Under the pieces are notes generated by a model that had not been told where the DNA came from, made no database searches, and worked only from the letters and a program-made list of their open reading frames with translations. 64,000 bases of DNA from Nostocoides sp. HKS02 (lineage in GTDB: Bacteria > Actinomycetota > Actinomycetes > Actinomycetales > Dermatophilaceae), in the NCBI RefSeq assembly GCF_009707485.1, contig NZ_CP046121.1, positions 1,984,001-2,048,000 of the forward strand. The letters are read 5' to 3'. This document shows positions 19,704 to 28,400 of the stretch, in pieces (the first letter of the stretch is position 1; each line of letters begins with the position of its first letter). Made by a program: the position numbers and the translations under genes.

Positions 19704-20075
19704 CCGCCAAACCCTAGTGCCGATTGAGGCCGTTCTTTGCTGGTTTGTGCTGACCTCCTCTCTCCATGGGTTGTCGTGGCAACTCGGCGCGTCTACACGG
19801 CTTGCCGCGGCCCATAGAGCAGACCGGAGTGCCCGGCCGGGAGATCCACCCTCACTGGCCCGAAATCCCATGGCCGGTGGGTCGCGTCGCGTTTTCGCAG
19901 GTACCAGGCGGCCCGGTTCAGAGCTGACAGTAGGCGAGTGCACGTCCTCAGGAGTCGGGGCTGATTCGAAGACAGGGCGCTCTCGCTGTGGGTGCTGGTG
20001 TCGCGCTGCGCCATTGGGTGATGTTGCCGGAGCCACTGACACCGGCCCGTCGGCTTGTCCGTGGCGCGCCACTGG
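19704..20075. promoter_or_regulatory. Leader of the restriction operon, no gene
   Basis: The 372 bases between the nucleotidyltransferase stop and the HTH start should contain the promoter of the five-gene operon. A GGAGAGAGGAGG purine run (minus strand, near 19760) resembles a ribosome binding site but has no good start after it. I see no clear operator. Confidence 0.4.
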
Positions 20076-20630
20076 TTACCTGCCGGTCGGCTGGTGCTTC
20101 TTCACCCAACCGGTGACCCACGCCTTCACCCGTTCCCCTTCGGGGGCATCGGGTAGTTGGACGGCGCGCTCGATGAGGATCTGGGCGCCGACCAGACCCT
20201 GGGCGAGCAGCGCGTGGGCGAACTCGAAGTCCTTATCCCGGCCGGCGACCAGCTTCGAGACCACGAGGTCGTGCGGGTCGAGACAGTGCGCGCGGGCTCC
20301 GTTGGCCGCGTCCCCGGTGTACACCGTCACGCGGTTCTTCCACCCGTTCGGCAGGTGCGCGACCGAGATGTCGACGCCCTGGGCGTAGTACCCGTGCAAC
20401 TCGTGGAAGGCGGACCCTTCGCCGATGTGCATGTCGACTGCGTCTGACTTGTCGTTGTGCGGGTCGTCGTAGAACGTGACGTCGACCTCGATGGAGGCGT
20501 GGGCAGCTTCGGGGAGCTCGTCCTCCCCGAAGCTGCCCAGGATGGCCTGGCTGCCTACGACGCGGATGTCCTCGTCTCGGGCGATGGTCGCAGCGGCACG
20601 CAGGATGTGCTCAAGCTCCTCACGTTTCAC
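20076..20630 (-). CDS. Nucleotidyltransferase-like protein (DUF6036 type)
   Basis: 184 residues with a nucleotidyltransferase-fold signature: VVGSQAILGSF (24-34) then SIEVDVTFYDD (46-56), where the Gly-Ser and the acidic pair would bind the nucleotide and metal, and DPHDLVVSKL further on. I relate it to DUF6036 and to AbiEii-like proteins. Its ATG overlaps the stop of the upstream HTH gene as ATGA. An HTH protein plus a nucleotidyltransferase in this arrangement resembles an AbiE-type toxin-antitoxin or phage defence pair; activity is not shown by sequence alone. Confidence 0.75.
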   Translation of the reverse strand: MKREELEHILRAAATIARDEDIRVVGSQAILGSFGEDELPEAAHASIEVDVTFYDDPHNDKSDAVDMHIGEGSAFHELHGYYAQGVDISVAHLPNGWKNRVTVYTGDAANGARAHCLDPHDLVVSKLVAGRDKDFEFAHALLAQGLVGAQILIERAVQLPDAPEGERVKAWVTGWVKKHQPTGR

Positions 20631-21166
20631 CGCGCCGCCCGGTCCGCCGCCTTGAACGACTCCAGGACATGCATCCGCTCGTCGGGGGTCAGCACGCCCG
20701 CGAACGGGGAGTTCTGCCGCATCTCACGCGCCCACGGGGTCGGCGACGTCAGCACCTCCAGGACCTGATCCACTGGGCCGTCCAGCACCTCACGCCACCG
20801 TGCCAGCCAGTACGCGCCCTGTCCGCGGGTGTGCTTGCCCTGCAGCTTGTCGAGGTTCTTCTTCGCGCGAGCGACCACGTCCTGCGGGTCGGTGACGAGC
20901 TTGCCCGCCACCGCCATGTTCAGCCACTGGCTGCGTCGCTGGTCTCGACTGGTCGGCAAGGTCCGGTTCCGCAGCGCCTCCACGTCACGACGTCGTACCC
21001 GCCGGTGCCGGCCCACGGTCTGGAACGGCAGCGCGCCGTCGTTGCACAGGTCGACCACATGCTGGCGTGAGCTCGACAGCAGGCGCGCCACTTCGCCGGT
21101 AGTTAGGAGCTCGTCGCTCTCCGCCGCCGTCGCGTGCTGCACGTCTGCCAACCTCATGCCATCCAT
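20627..21166 (-). CDS. HTH protein paired with the nucleotidyltransferase (putative antitoxin)
   Basis: 179 residues from ATG 21166 (an ATG at 21157 is also possible; neither has a good ribosome binding site). Residues 20-65 are an excisionase/MerR-type HTH with wing (LTTGEVARLLSSSRQHVVDL, PFQTVGRHRRVRRRDVEAL). The C-terminal part is helical (VLTPDERMHVLESFKAADRAA) and may contact the partner. A 13-bp inverted repeat lies 11-60 bases upstream of the start and is a likely autoregulatory operator. I infer that it represses its own pair. Confidence 0.7.
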   Translation of the reverse strand: MDGMRLADVQHATAAESDELLTTGEVARLLSSSRQHVVDLCNDGALPFQTVGRHRRVRRRDVEALRNRTLPTSRDQRRSQWLNMAVAGKLVTDPQDVVARAKKNLDKLQGKHTRGQGAYWLARWREVLDGPVDQVLEVLTSPTPWAREMRQNSPFAGVLTPDERMHVLESFKAADRAAR

Positions 21167-21176
21167 GGTGCGCTCT

Positions 21177-21226
21177 AAACACCAAAAACGCAAGTAGTGA
21201 GCACGTCAGTTGTGTTTTTGGTGTTT
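21177..21226. promoter_or_regulatory. 13-bp inverted repeat upstream of the HTH/nucleotidyltransferase pair
   Basis: AAACACCAAAAAC (21177-21189) and its exact complement GTTTTTGGTGTTT (21214-21226) are separated by 24 bases. The A-tracts stand out in this GC-rich DNA. The place, directly upstream of a gene for an HTH protein, fits two half-sites of an operator or a leader hairpin that limits translation. Confidence 0.65.
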
Positions 21227-21663
21227 GCAAATCCTCTCACTGCCCAGCCTCGACCGTGACACCAGTCGTCGCAACGCTGTCGAACCTGTGCCGACGGCTC
21301 ATGGGCGTTCCGCGCCTCGCGGACCGGTGCGATCACTCTCAACAGGTGGACAGCAGACAGACACGCCCCAAGGCGGCGTGGTGGCCGGAGGTTGAGCGTC
21401 CTCGCTTTCCGTAACGACCTGCTCATTGCCGAGCGCAACGTCCTCGAACCCGGTTCCGGTAGGTCGTCGCCAAGGCGGGCCCTCACGCCCTGACCACGCA
21501 GCGTCCACCAGCCGACCACTGTCACACAGGTGTCACACAGGGGGTGCCGCGTGGTGCCGGTCCATGCAGCAGCGTGCTGCCTGTCCCTGACCACCGCCAC
21601 CCCTGACATGTGTCTGTCTCAACAACTACAGTTGTACTGACGTGCGGAAATGCCGTCCGACGA
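21227..21663. other. No gene recognised
   Basis: About 440 bases with only low-quality frames. A short palindrome ACAACT-AC-AGTTGT lies at about 21624-21637, just downstream of the acyl-CoA dehydrogenase remnant. Confidence 0.5.
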
Positions 21664-21846
21664 CTACTTGAAGAGCTGACGTGCCATTACGACGCGCTGG
21701 ATCTGGTTGGTGCCTTCGTAGATCTGGGTGACCTTGGCGTCGCGCATCATCCGCTCGAGCGGGAAGTCCCGCCCGTACCCTGCCCCACCGAGCAGCTGGA
21801 CGGCATCGGTGTTCGCGCCCGTCAGGACCAGCTCCGTCGTCGCCAT
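21664..21846 (-). pseudogene. C-terminal remnant of an acyl-CoA dehydrogenase
   Basis: 60 codons matching the conserved end of acyl-CoA dehydrogenases: [39 protein letters not shown] and a terminal ARQLFK before the stop. The rest of the enzyme (about 320 residues) is absent; an in-frame stop lies a few bases before its apparent start. It sits between the integrase end and the nucleotidyltransferase pair. Either it was carried in by recombination or it marks a place where another element cut a chromosomal gene. Confidence 0.85.
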
Positions 21847-21948
21847 CGCGGTTCAACTTCGCCGTTTACGAGGGGACGGTCAGACCACGCGAGACCGCAG
21901 CAACTTCCCTGCGTCTGATCGCTGAGCCGCCCGCTCGGCCTTCTCGCA

Positions 21949-24348
21949 TCACTTGGTCGTGCCGGTAAGGGCGCGAATCGCTTCGGTGAGCGCGGGACGT
22001 CCGACCCGTTCGGCCCACGCGACGGCACTTTCGGCCGTGACGTAGAGGTGACGATTTCCCGGGCGCGTGGCGGTTCGGACCTGCCTGGTGGTGATCATGC
22101 TGGAGAGCTGAGGGCGCGCGACTTGCAGCAGCCTGCGGGTCTCGGTGAACGTCAGCAGCGCTTGCTCTTCGCGCTGCGGGCCCGTCTCATCGGACGACCG
22201 CGGCGGGTACTGACCCAGATACGCCTCGACGCTGACGCGGGTCACGTATCGGTGGCGCGTGTCGTTCGGCCCGTCGGTCAGGATGAGATGGCCCTGACGG
22301 ACCAGGGTCTCCACGGTGCCCACCTGCAGCTTCAGCATGTCGGCTGCCTCCGCCAACGGGACGGCGGCCTCGGCGATATGCAGACGTCGGCGCACCTCCG
22401 CCTTCAGCCGATCCACCGTGGCCGGCGGGAGCTTGATCGTGCTGCCGTGCGGGTGGTGGGCGTCGAGCAGGTCGAGGACGCGCAGCAGGTGCCACACCTG
22501 GTGGTAGCTCCAGCCCAACTCGTCCGCGAGGTCGCTGATCGTGGTGCCGTCCGTCGCCTCGAGGAACCGTTCGACGTCCCGTTCGTAGGCCACCCAGACC
22601 TCGCGTGTCCCCCACCGGGTGGTGTGCGAGCCAATCTTTCCCTCCCGCATCAGACGTCGGGTGAAGCTGACGGCCCTGCCGATGCGGTCGGCGACCTGCT
22701 TCACCGAGAGCTCGCGTCCCGCCCCGGGGACGGTGGTCACGGCCCGCCATCCCGTGTCGACGAGGTGCTGGTCGATGCGTGCGCCTTCTGCGTGGCGCCG
22801 GGTACCTGTCCCCCAGGTCTCGCGGAGCGCGGTCGGGGCGCGCAGGTCGTCGGTGCCGAGCTGGTCACGAATGTGGTCCTGAAGAACCTCCGCGAGGTGC
22901 AGCAACAGGTCGGAGCCCGGGCCGAGGTCGTACCCGTCAGCCACGGTGGCCTTCGCCGGCTCGTGACCGGTGTAGTGGTTGATGACGCGCTCGGCGATTC
23001 CCGCGTCCCTGAGTTCGGTGATCAGCGCGCGGCGCAGGTCATGGGGGTCGAAGGTGGTCCCGAGCGCCTCTTGGGCCGTTTTGAGCCAGGTCCGGAAAGC
23101 GGACTGGCCGCTGGAGTCTTCGGACTGCAGACCGGGGATGAGCCGGGCTTCCCAGTCGACGCGACCCGTCGTCGGGTCGGTGTGGAAGGCGGCGATGAGC
23201 GCGTCGAACAGGCTGGCGAGCTGTTCGGGGATGGCGATGGTGCGCACCCCAGCCGGGGTCTTGGGGTGGTCCTTGCTGTCTCGCTTCACGAACTTGCCCG
23301 TTAGGGGGTCGCGGACCAGGACGGATCGGCCGCCCTGCTTGTCGGTGATCAACCAGGGTCGACCGGCAGAGTCGCGGTAGAAGTCCGATACGAGGTATCC
23401 GTAGATCTCGCTGATACGGGCGCCGAGCAGGCGCCCGGCCCAGAGCACGACCTGTCCGATGACCGGCAGATGTGCGCTGGTGCCGGCCACGGTGGCCAGC
23501 GGGATGGTGGAGATCTTGGCCTTCTTGGGTCGCTGGCGCCTGTGCTGCAGCGGCTCGATCGCGTCCAGGTGGAAGTTCCCGCGCAGGTTGACCCCGTGGT
23601 CACGCGCGCGGTCGATCGCCGCGCGCAGGTCGCGAAGCACGTTGTTGGCGCTGCTCCTGGCGATGCCGTGGGCCTTGCCCGGCTCGAGGAGCAGCCCGGC
23701 CTTGCGAAGGTCGGTGGCGCGCACGATGTCCTGCCCGGTGCGAACGTCCCGGTGCACGGGGACGGCACCCGTCGCGAGGGCAACCGCCAGAGCCTGGTCT
23801 CCCCCGTCGACGACCTGTCCGGCGTCCTCCAGGGTGAGGAAGACGCGGATGATGCTGAGCTTGTGGCCCAGCCGGTCCGCCGCGACCGTCGCGGCGGGCA
23901 GCGGCAGGTCGCCGGCCAGCACCCGCGGCAGAGCCTCCAGGTGGGTGATCCGCAGGTCTGCCGCGCCGCGGTGGTCCTGGGGTCGGGTGGCGTCGAGCTC
24001 GATCAGGAAGGGCAGCAGGTACCGGTGGTGGGTGCTGCTGACGGACTTGACGCGGTCACCCTTGGCTTGACGGTTCGTGCCGTGGTGGGAGGTGAGGTGC
24101 TCGAGCGCCACCTCGGCGAGGCGGTACTGGTCGGGGTCGACGTTGGGGTCCAGGAGCGGGGCGGTGAGCTGCTCGAAGGTGTTCAGCAGCTCGACGAGGT
24201 TGCACTCCTGCTGGGTCAGGACGAGCGGCTCGCCGGCGCACAGGCGCATGAGGGCCGGGCGGTCGGCGAGTGCGGAGACCCGGTCGAGGTCCGTGGGCTG
24301 CGGCGCGGCGGGGACCAGGTCGAGGTGGCGGCGGGCCGCGGCACTCAT
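21949..24348 (-). CDS. Tyrosine recombinase (integrase) with C-terminal HTH repeats
   Basis: 799 residues, about twice the normal length. The catalytic core is in the middle: Arg311 (GRLLGARISEIYGY), Lys near 364, HDLRR (436-440), His462 (YTGHE) and a Tyr at 473 (DGYD). Residues 540-799 then carry three or four excisionase/MerR-like HTH units (ELSVKQVADRIGRAVSFTRR; ISDLADELGWSYHQVWHLL; VPLAEAADMLKLQVGTVETL; TFTETRRLLQVARPQLSSM). It lies 0.7 kb from tRNA-fMet and is coupled to a small HTH/coiled-coil gene, so it probably integrates the element at that tRNA. The added HTH units may replace a separate excisionase. Confidence 0.88.
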   Translation of the reverse strand: MSAAARRHLDLVPAAPQPTDLDRVSALADRPALMRLCAGEPLVLTQQECNLVELLNTFEQLTAPLLDPNVDPDQYRLAEVALEHLTSHHGTNRQAKGDRVKSVSSTHHRYLLPFLIELDATRPQDHRGAADLRITHLEALPRVLAGDLPLPAATVAADRLGHKLSIIRVFLTLEDAGQVVDGGDQALAVALATGAVPVHRDVRTGQDIVRATDLRKAGLLLEPGKAHGIARSSANNVLRDLRAAIDRARDHGVNLRGNFHLDAIEPLQHRRQRPKKAKISTIPLATVAGTSAHLPVIGQVVLWAGRLLGARISEIYGYLVSDFYRDSAGRPWLITDKQGGRSVLVRDPLTGKFVKRDSKDHPKTPAGVRTIAIPEQLASLFDALIAAFHTDPTTGRVDWEARLIPGLQSEDSSGQSAFRTWLKTAQEALGTTFDPHDLRRALITELRDAGIAERVINHYTGHEPAKATVADGYDLGPGSDLLLHLAEVLQDHIRDQLGTDDLRAPTALRETWGTGTRRHAEGARIDQHLVDTGWRAVTTVPGAGRELSVKQVADRIGRAVSFTRRLMREGKIGSHTTRWGTREVWVAYERDVERFLEATDGTTISDLADELGWSYHQVWHLLRVLDLLDAHHPHGSTIKLPPATVDRLKAEVRRRLHIAEAAVPLAEAADMLKLQVGTVETLVRQGHLILTDGPNDTRHRYVTRVSVEAYLGQYPPRSSDETGPQREEQALLTFTETRRLLQVARPQLSSMITTRQVRTATRPGNRHLYVTAESAVAWAERVGRPALTEAIRALTGTTK

Positions 24349-24758
24349 GCCGCACCCGCGATCTGGCCGATGAGGCGGCTGAGCAGGTCGCCCTGCTTGG
24401 CGATCTGCCGGTCCTTCTGCGCGAGCTGCTCGCGCAGGGTGTCGCTGAGTCCTTCGGCGGCCGCAAGCCGGCCGGTGAGCTCGGCAATCTGGACGCGCAG
24501 GGCGGTCACGGACTCGCGGGCGCGCAGCACCTGGGCGGACTCGGCCGGGGTGAGGCCTGCGGTGAGGTCCTCGTGGCGCAGGTGGCCCAGGGTGACGAAG
24601 TCGTCGACGCGGACCAGGACGCGGCCCTTGTCATCGGTGCGGGTGGCCAGCTCGTGCTTGGTGACGAGCCGGCGGACGGTGTCCTCGCTCTTGCGGATGA
24701 GGGCGGCCATGTCGGCGCGCAGGACCCAGTCCTGGCCTGCGGGGAGTTGTGGTGACAT
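24345..24758 (-). CDS. Small HTH/coiled-coil partner of the integrase
   Basis: 137 residues from ATG 24758, chosen for its GGAG site; the longer frame to 25049 is Pro-rich and runs over palindromes. Residues 8-50 look like an HTH with wing (WVLRADMAALIRKSEDTVRR, then GRVLVRVDDFV). The second half is a heptad-rich coiled coil (VTALRVQIAELTGRLAAAEG, LREQLAQKDRQIAKQGDLL). The stop overlaps the integrase start. It is probably a DNA-binding accessory factor for integration or excision. Confidence 0.7.
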   Translation of the reverse strand: MSPQLPAGQDWVLRADMAALIRKSEDTVRRLVTKHELATRTDDKGRVLVRVDDFVTLGHLRHEDLTAGLTPAESAQVLRARESVTALRVQIAELTGRLAAAEGLSDTLREQLAQKDRQIAKQGDLLSRLIGQIAGAA

Positions 24759-24863
24759 TGGGGTGCTCCGTGGTGCGGCGGCCTGGTTGGCCGCGTGTGC
24801 ACCGAACCGGTCCGCGGTCGCCCGGGGAGCGCAGTCGCCCCACAGATGCGACACCCGTGCCAC

Positions 24864-24903
24864 CCCGCCGCGCGGCGGGCAGGCCGCTCCGCCGCACGGC
24901 GGC
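24864..24903. repeat. GC-rich palindromes between integrase operon and tRNA
   Basis: CCCGCCGCGCGGCGGG (24864-24879) is a perfect 16-base palindrome, followed by a second imperfect one (about 24890-24903). They lie upstream of the integrase operon, between it and tRNA-fMet. They could be recombinase arm sites or simply GC-rich promoter DNA. Confidence 0.5.
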
Positions 24904-25007
24904 GGGGGTGGCGCCGGGCTGGCAGCCGGCAGATGCCATGGCAGGCGCCCGGCACCTGCCGGGGCAGAAGTGGTGTCAGGAGAAGGCTGGGGCGCGCCCG
25001 GGAACGC

Positions 25008-25041
25008 GATCAGCCCCCCAGGCGAGCCTGGGGGGCTGATC
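25008..25041 (-). terminator. Hairpin downstream of tRNA-fMet
   Basis: A perfect 15-bp stem (25008-25022 with 25027-25041) with a 4-base loop, preceded on the tRNA strand by a 7-bp hairpin (25044-25050 with 25059-25065). Both lie within 65 bases of the tRNA 3' end and probably end its transcript. No T-run follows. Confidence 0.6.
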
Positions 25042-25070
25042 GTCAACACTTGAGTCGCAGTGTTGCGTTG

Positions 25071-25144
25071 TAGCGGGGGCAGGATTTGAACCTGCGACCT
25101 CCGGGTTATGAGCCCGGCGAGCTACCGAGCTGCTCCACCCCGCG
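25071..25144 (-). tRNA. Initiator tRNA-fMet (CAU)
   Basis: The 74-nt minus-strand sequence folds as a tRNA with anticodon CAU in GGG-CTCATAA-CCC. The three G-C pairs below the anticodon and the unpaired first base (C1 opposite U72) mark it as the initiator. CCA is not encoded. Its 3' half is the probable attachment site of the neighbouring tyrosine recombinase. The gene looks complete, so integration would have regenerated it. Confidence 0.95.
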
Positions 25145-25212
25145 TCGGTGAACACCACCTTACGGGAGCGCGTCGCCACGTCCAAATCGGCTGCGACGGC
25201 CCTCAGGGCGCC

Positions 25213-28200
25213 CTACTTGGTGGACGAAGGTGACGGTGTGGCGGTGGACGACGGGGTGGCAGCCCCGGACGGGCTCGGCGTCGGCGTCACGCTGACGCTG
25301 CCGCCCTTGGGGGCCGCCGCGACCGCCCGCCGGATGGCGTCGTCGAGCTGCTTCTGCGCCGCCCCGTAGGCCGCAAAGTCGCCGTTGCGCAGGGCGGTCT
25401 GCCCGGCGGCATACGCGGCCTGGATGTCGGCGAGCGCCTTGGTGAGGGCCGCGGCGGCGCTCGGCGACGTGGGGCCGGTGCCCCCGCCGGTGCCGGTGGT
25501 CGGCGGCGGCGCGCCCGACCCGGAGTCACCCGTGGTCGCACCGGAGTTTCCGCCGAAGAGGCCAGAGAGGGCGCCGTCGAGCGTGTCCGACCAGGCGAGC
25601 TTGTCACCGAACGCCGCGATGGTCGCGCGCGAGAGCGGGTAGGCCGACGACCCCTGGGCGCTGACGTAGATGGGTTGCACGTAGAGCAGTCCCCCGCCGA
25701 CGGGCAGGGTGAGCAGGTTGCCCAGCGTGACCTTGGAGCCCTGCTGGCGGCTCTGGTTCAGGAACTGGTTGAGGGTCAACGTGAACGCCGCGGACGTCTG
25801 GTTGGACGAGGCGACGTCGTTCTCGACCTGACCGGGCCCCTTGACCGTGGTGTCGCGCGGGAGCACGAGCAGCCGGAGCTTGCCGTAGTCGTCGAGCCGG
25901 GCGCCGGCCTGGGTGCCCGCGTTCGAGTCCACCGCCAGGAACCCCGAGAGCACCTCGCGGTCGCCGGCCGGCATGAACGTGGAGGTCAGCGAGAAGGTCG
26001 GCTTCTCCTGGTCCGGCATCGCCAGCGTGAGGTAGTACGGCGGCTGCATGACGACGCGGTCCTCCTGGGCCGGGTCGTTCGGCACCCGCCAGAAGTCCTG
26101 CCCGCCGTAGAACGAGTCGGCGTCGGTGACGTGGTAGCGGGCCAGCATCGTGCGCTGGACCTTGAACAGGTCCTCCGGGTACCGCAGGTGGGACATGAGG
26201 TCGGCACTGATGTCGCTCATCGGGAGCACCGTGTTGGAGAACGCCTTGCTCCAGGCCTTGAGCAGCGGGTCCTGGTTGTCCCAAGAATAGAGCTTGACCG
26301 ACCCGTCGAACGCGTCCACGGTCGCCTTGACCGAGTTGCGGATGTAGTTGACCTGGCCGCTGCCGATCGGGCGCACGGCCGAGGAGTTGGCGGTGACCGA
26401 GTCGGAGGTGGCGTTGTCGATGGCCTGGAGGCGGGAGTACGGGTAGTCCGCCGAGGTGGTGTACCCGTCGATGATCCACTGGATCCGGCCGCCGACGACC
26501 GCCGGGTAGGGGTTGCCGTCGAGGGTCAGCCACGGCGCGACCCGCTGCACCCGGTCGAGCGGCGTGCGGTGGTCGAGCAGCCGGCTGTCGCTGTTCACGG
26601 TGTCGGACAGGATCAGGTTGAGCTCGTGGTACTTCATCGCGTACGCGACCTTGCGGGCGAACGAGCTGAGCTGGACACCACCCGTGCCGGTGTAGGTGTT
26701 GTTCTTCTGCCCCGCCACGCTGCTGTCCGGGTAGTCGAACTCGCGGGGCCGGCTGCCGGGCGCGCCGCCGACGATGGAGTACTCGGGCGACTGCTCGCCG
26801 AAGTACACCCGCGGCTCGAACTGGGGCAGCGGACCGATGGTGGGGATGTTCTGCTCGTAGAACACCGGCTGGCCGTCGGCCCCACGCTGGTTGCCGTAGG
26901 CCGCGACGACGCCGAAGCCGTGGGTGTAGACCGTGTGGTCGTTGAGCCAGTTGCGCTGGTTGGCGGGCACACCGTTGAGGTCGAGCTCGCGGACCGCGAT
27001 GACGGTGTCGTTGACCTTGCCGTTGATCGTGTAGCGGTCGACGTCGAGGGCGTCGGGGAACGCGTAGTACGACTTGATCGACTGCAGCTGCTTGAAGGTC
27101 GGGCTGACGACGATCGGGTCGACGAGCCGGATGCCCGGGATCGTCTCGGCGTCGTTGCGCAGCTGGCCGGCAGTGGCCTTGGTCGTCGCCTGGTACGTGC
27201 TGGTGTCCACCCCGTCGATGCCGTATGCCGCGCGCGTCGCCTTGATGCTTCGGTCGATGTAGGGGCGCTCCAGCGTCTTCTGCGAGGGCTGGACCTTGAA
27301 GTTCTGCACCAGGGCCGGGTAGATGGTGCCGACGACGACCGACGTGATGACCAGCAGCGCCACCCCGACGGCGGGCAGGCGCCACGAACGCGTCCAGATC
27401 GAGGCGACGAACAACCCCGCCGTCATGATCGCGGCCACCGCCAGGATCGCCTTGGTCGGCATCACCGCGTGGGCGTCGGTGTAGCCGATGCCGGTCAGCA
27501 GGGGCGAGTCCTTGGTGGCCAGGGAGTAGCGGTCGAACCAGTAGTTTGCCGCGCGCACCAGCACGAGCACGGCGAGCAGCACCGCGAGATGGGTGCGGGC
27601 CGCCCTGGTGGTGCGCTCGGCCCGGACCTGCAGCTGGAGCCCGCCGTAGACGTAGTGCGTGAACGCTGCGGCGACCAACGCCATGACCAACACCATGGTG
27701 AGGAAGCCGAGCAGGAACCGGATCCACGGCAGCGTGAAGACGAAGAACGACAGGTCGAGGTGGAACTGTGGGTCCTTGATGCCGAACGGCACCTGGTTGC
27801 GCCAGAGCAGGTAGGTCTTCCACTCCCCGGCTGCCCCGGTGGCCGTCAGCAGCCCGAGCAGGCCGGGGACGATGATGATCGCGAGCTTGCGCAGCGGCTC
27901 GATCGCCTCGCGGTACTGGTCGAGGCTCTGCTGCTGCGGGGTGACGGGGGCATAGATCGGGCGCGTGCGGTAGGCGACGACCAGGCTCGAGCCCACCAGA
28001 CCCGCCGTGAGCAGGAACCCGACCGTGAAGAGCACGATCTTGGTGGTCAGCTCGGTGACGAAGACGCCCTCGTACCCCACGGAGTCGAACCAGAGGACCT
28101 CCGTCCAGACCGAGGCCGCCAGCGAGACGACGAAGCCGAGCACCACGAGGATGACGATCGTGGGGGCCAACGGACCCCGTCCCGCGCGCAGGCGCAGGTT

Positions 28201-28293
28201 CGGCGGCCGACGACCGCCGCCAGCCGGACGCGCGTCCTCCGGTCGCTCGCCATCGCCGGGCCCACCAGAGCCGAACCAATCAGAGGAACTCAC
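25213..28293 (-). CDS. UPF0182 family membrane protein
   Basis: 1,026 residues from GTG 28293. A Pro/Gly/Arg-rich cytoplasmic start is followed by about seven membrane segments in the first third (for example APTIVILVVLGFVVSLAAS, IVLFTVGFLLTAGLVGSSLV, HLAVLLAVLVLVRAANYW). A large extracytoplasmic domain comes next and the tail is Thr/Pro/Ser-rich. This is the UPF0182 layout; its function is unknown. The upstream start is uncertain, since the frame continues to 28380 and no strong ribosome binding site is visible. Mycobacteria carry a homologue in the same neighbourhood. Confidence 0.88.
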   Translation of the reverse strand: MSSSDWFGSGGPGDGERPEDARPAGGGRRPPNLRLRAGRGPLAPTIVILVVLGFVVSLAASVWTEVLWFDSVGYEGVFVTELTTKIVLFTVGFLLTAGLVGSSLVVAYRTRPIYAPVTPQQQSLDQYREAIEPLRKLAIIIVPGLLGLLTATGAAGEWKTYLLWRNQVPFGIKDPQFHLDLSFFVFTLPWIRFLLGFLTMVLVMALVAAAFTHYVYGGLQLQVRAERTTRAARTHLAVLLAVLVLVRAANYWFDRYSLATKDSPLLTGIGYTDAHAVMPTKAILAVAAIMTAGLFVASIWTRSWRLPAVGVALLVITSVVVGTIYPALVQNFKVQPSQKTLERPYIDRSIKATRAAYGIDGVDTSTYQATTKATAGQLRNDAETIPGIRLVDPIVVSPTFKQLQSIKSYYAFPDALDVDRYTINGKVNDTVIAVRELDLNGVPANQRNWLNDHTVYTHGFGVVAAYGNQRGADGQPVFYEQNIPTIGPLPQFEPRVYFGEQSPEYSIVGGAPGSRPREFDYPDSSVAGQKNNTYTGTGGVQLSSFARKVAYAMKYHELNLILSDTVNSDSRLLDHRTPLDRVQRVAPWLTLDGNPYPAVVGGRIQWIIDGYTTSADYPYSRLQAIDNATSDSVTANSSAVRPIGSGQVNYIRNSVKATVDAFDGSVKLYSWDNQDPLLKAWSKAFSNTVLPMSDISADLMSHLRYPEDLFKVQRTMLARYHVTDADSFYGGQDFWRVPNDPAQEDRVVMQPPYYLTLAMPDQEKPTFSLTSTFMPAGDREVLSGFLAVDSNAGTQAGARLDDYGKLRLLVLPRDTTVKGPGQVENDVASSNQTSAAFTLTLNQFLNQSRQQGSKVTLGNLLTLPVGGGLLYVQPIYVSAQGSSAYPLSRATIAAFGDKLAWSDTLDGALSGLFGGNSGATTGDSGSGAPPPTTGTGGGTGPTSPSAAAALTKALADIQAAYAAGQTALRNGDFAAYGAAQKQLDDAIRRAVAAAPKGGSVSVTPTPSPSGAATPSSTATPSPSSTK

Positions 28294-28400
28294 ACCACGC
28301 CCGATCTGCCGCGCGGCCGACTCACCTGACCGCATGCTCGTAGTGGACCAACTTACCGAGGCTCGCTGTGGTTCCCGCACTGTTCCGCGGATGCGGCACG

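Larger units (their letters stand above)
1..25070. mobile_element. Right part of an integrated element or island abutting tRNA-fMet
   Basis: Everything left of the tRNA-fMet gene looks like accessory DNA. It carries a tyrosine recombinase and a small HTH partner next to the tRNA, a second (large serine) recombinase, a DUF3987 replication-type protein, a type III restriction operon, an HTH + nucleotidyltransferase pair and many unrecognised small genes. Right of the tRNA the genes are core. The dispersed 8-mer CGGCATAC, frequent to the right, is nearly absent here, which supports a foreign origin. I found no second copy of the tRNA 3' end inside the window, so the left attachment site should lie further left. 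Two recombinase types suggest a composite of two elements. The exact borders are inferred. Confidence 0.7.

Noticed and set aside
21175..21609. 144-codon minus-strand frame between the HTH gene and the dehydrogenase remnant
   Set aside because: Composition is unlike a protein and it runs through the 13-bp inverted repeat; no ribosome binding site.
24759..25049. N-terminal extension of the integrase partner
   Set aside because: Pro/Ala-rich, covers palindromes and a terminator hairpin; the internal ATG 24758 has a proper ribosome binding site.
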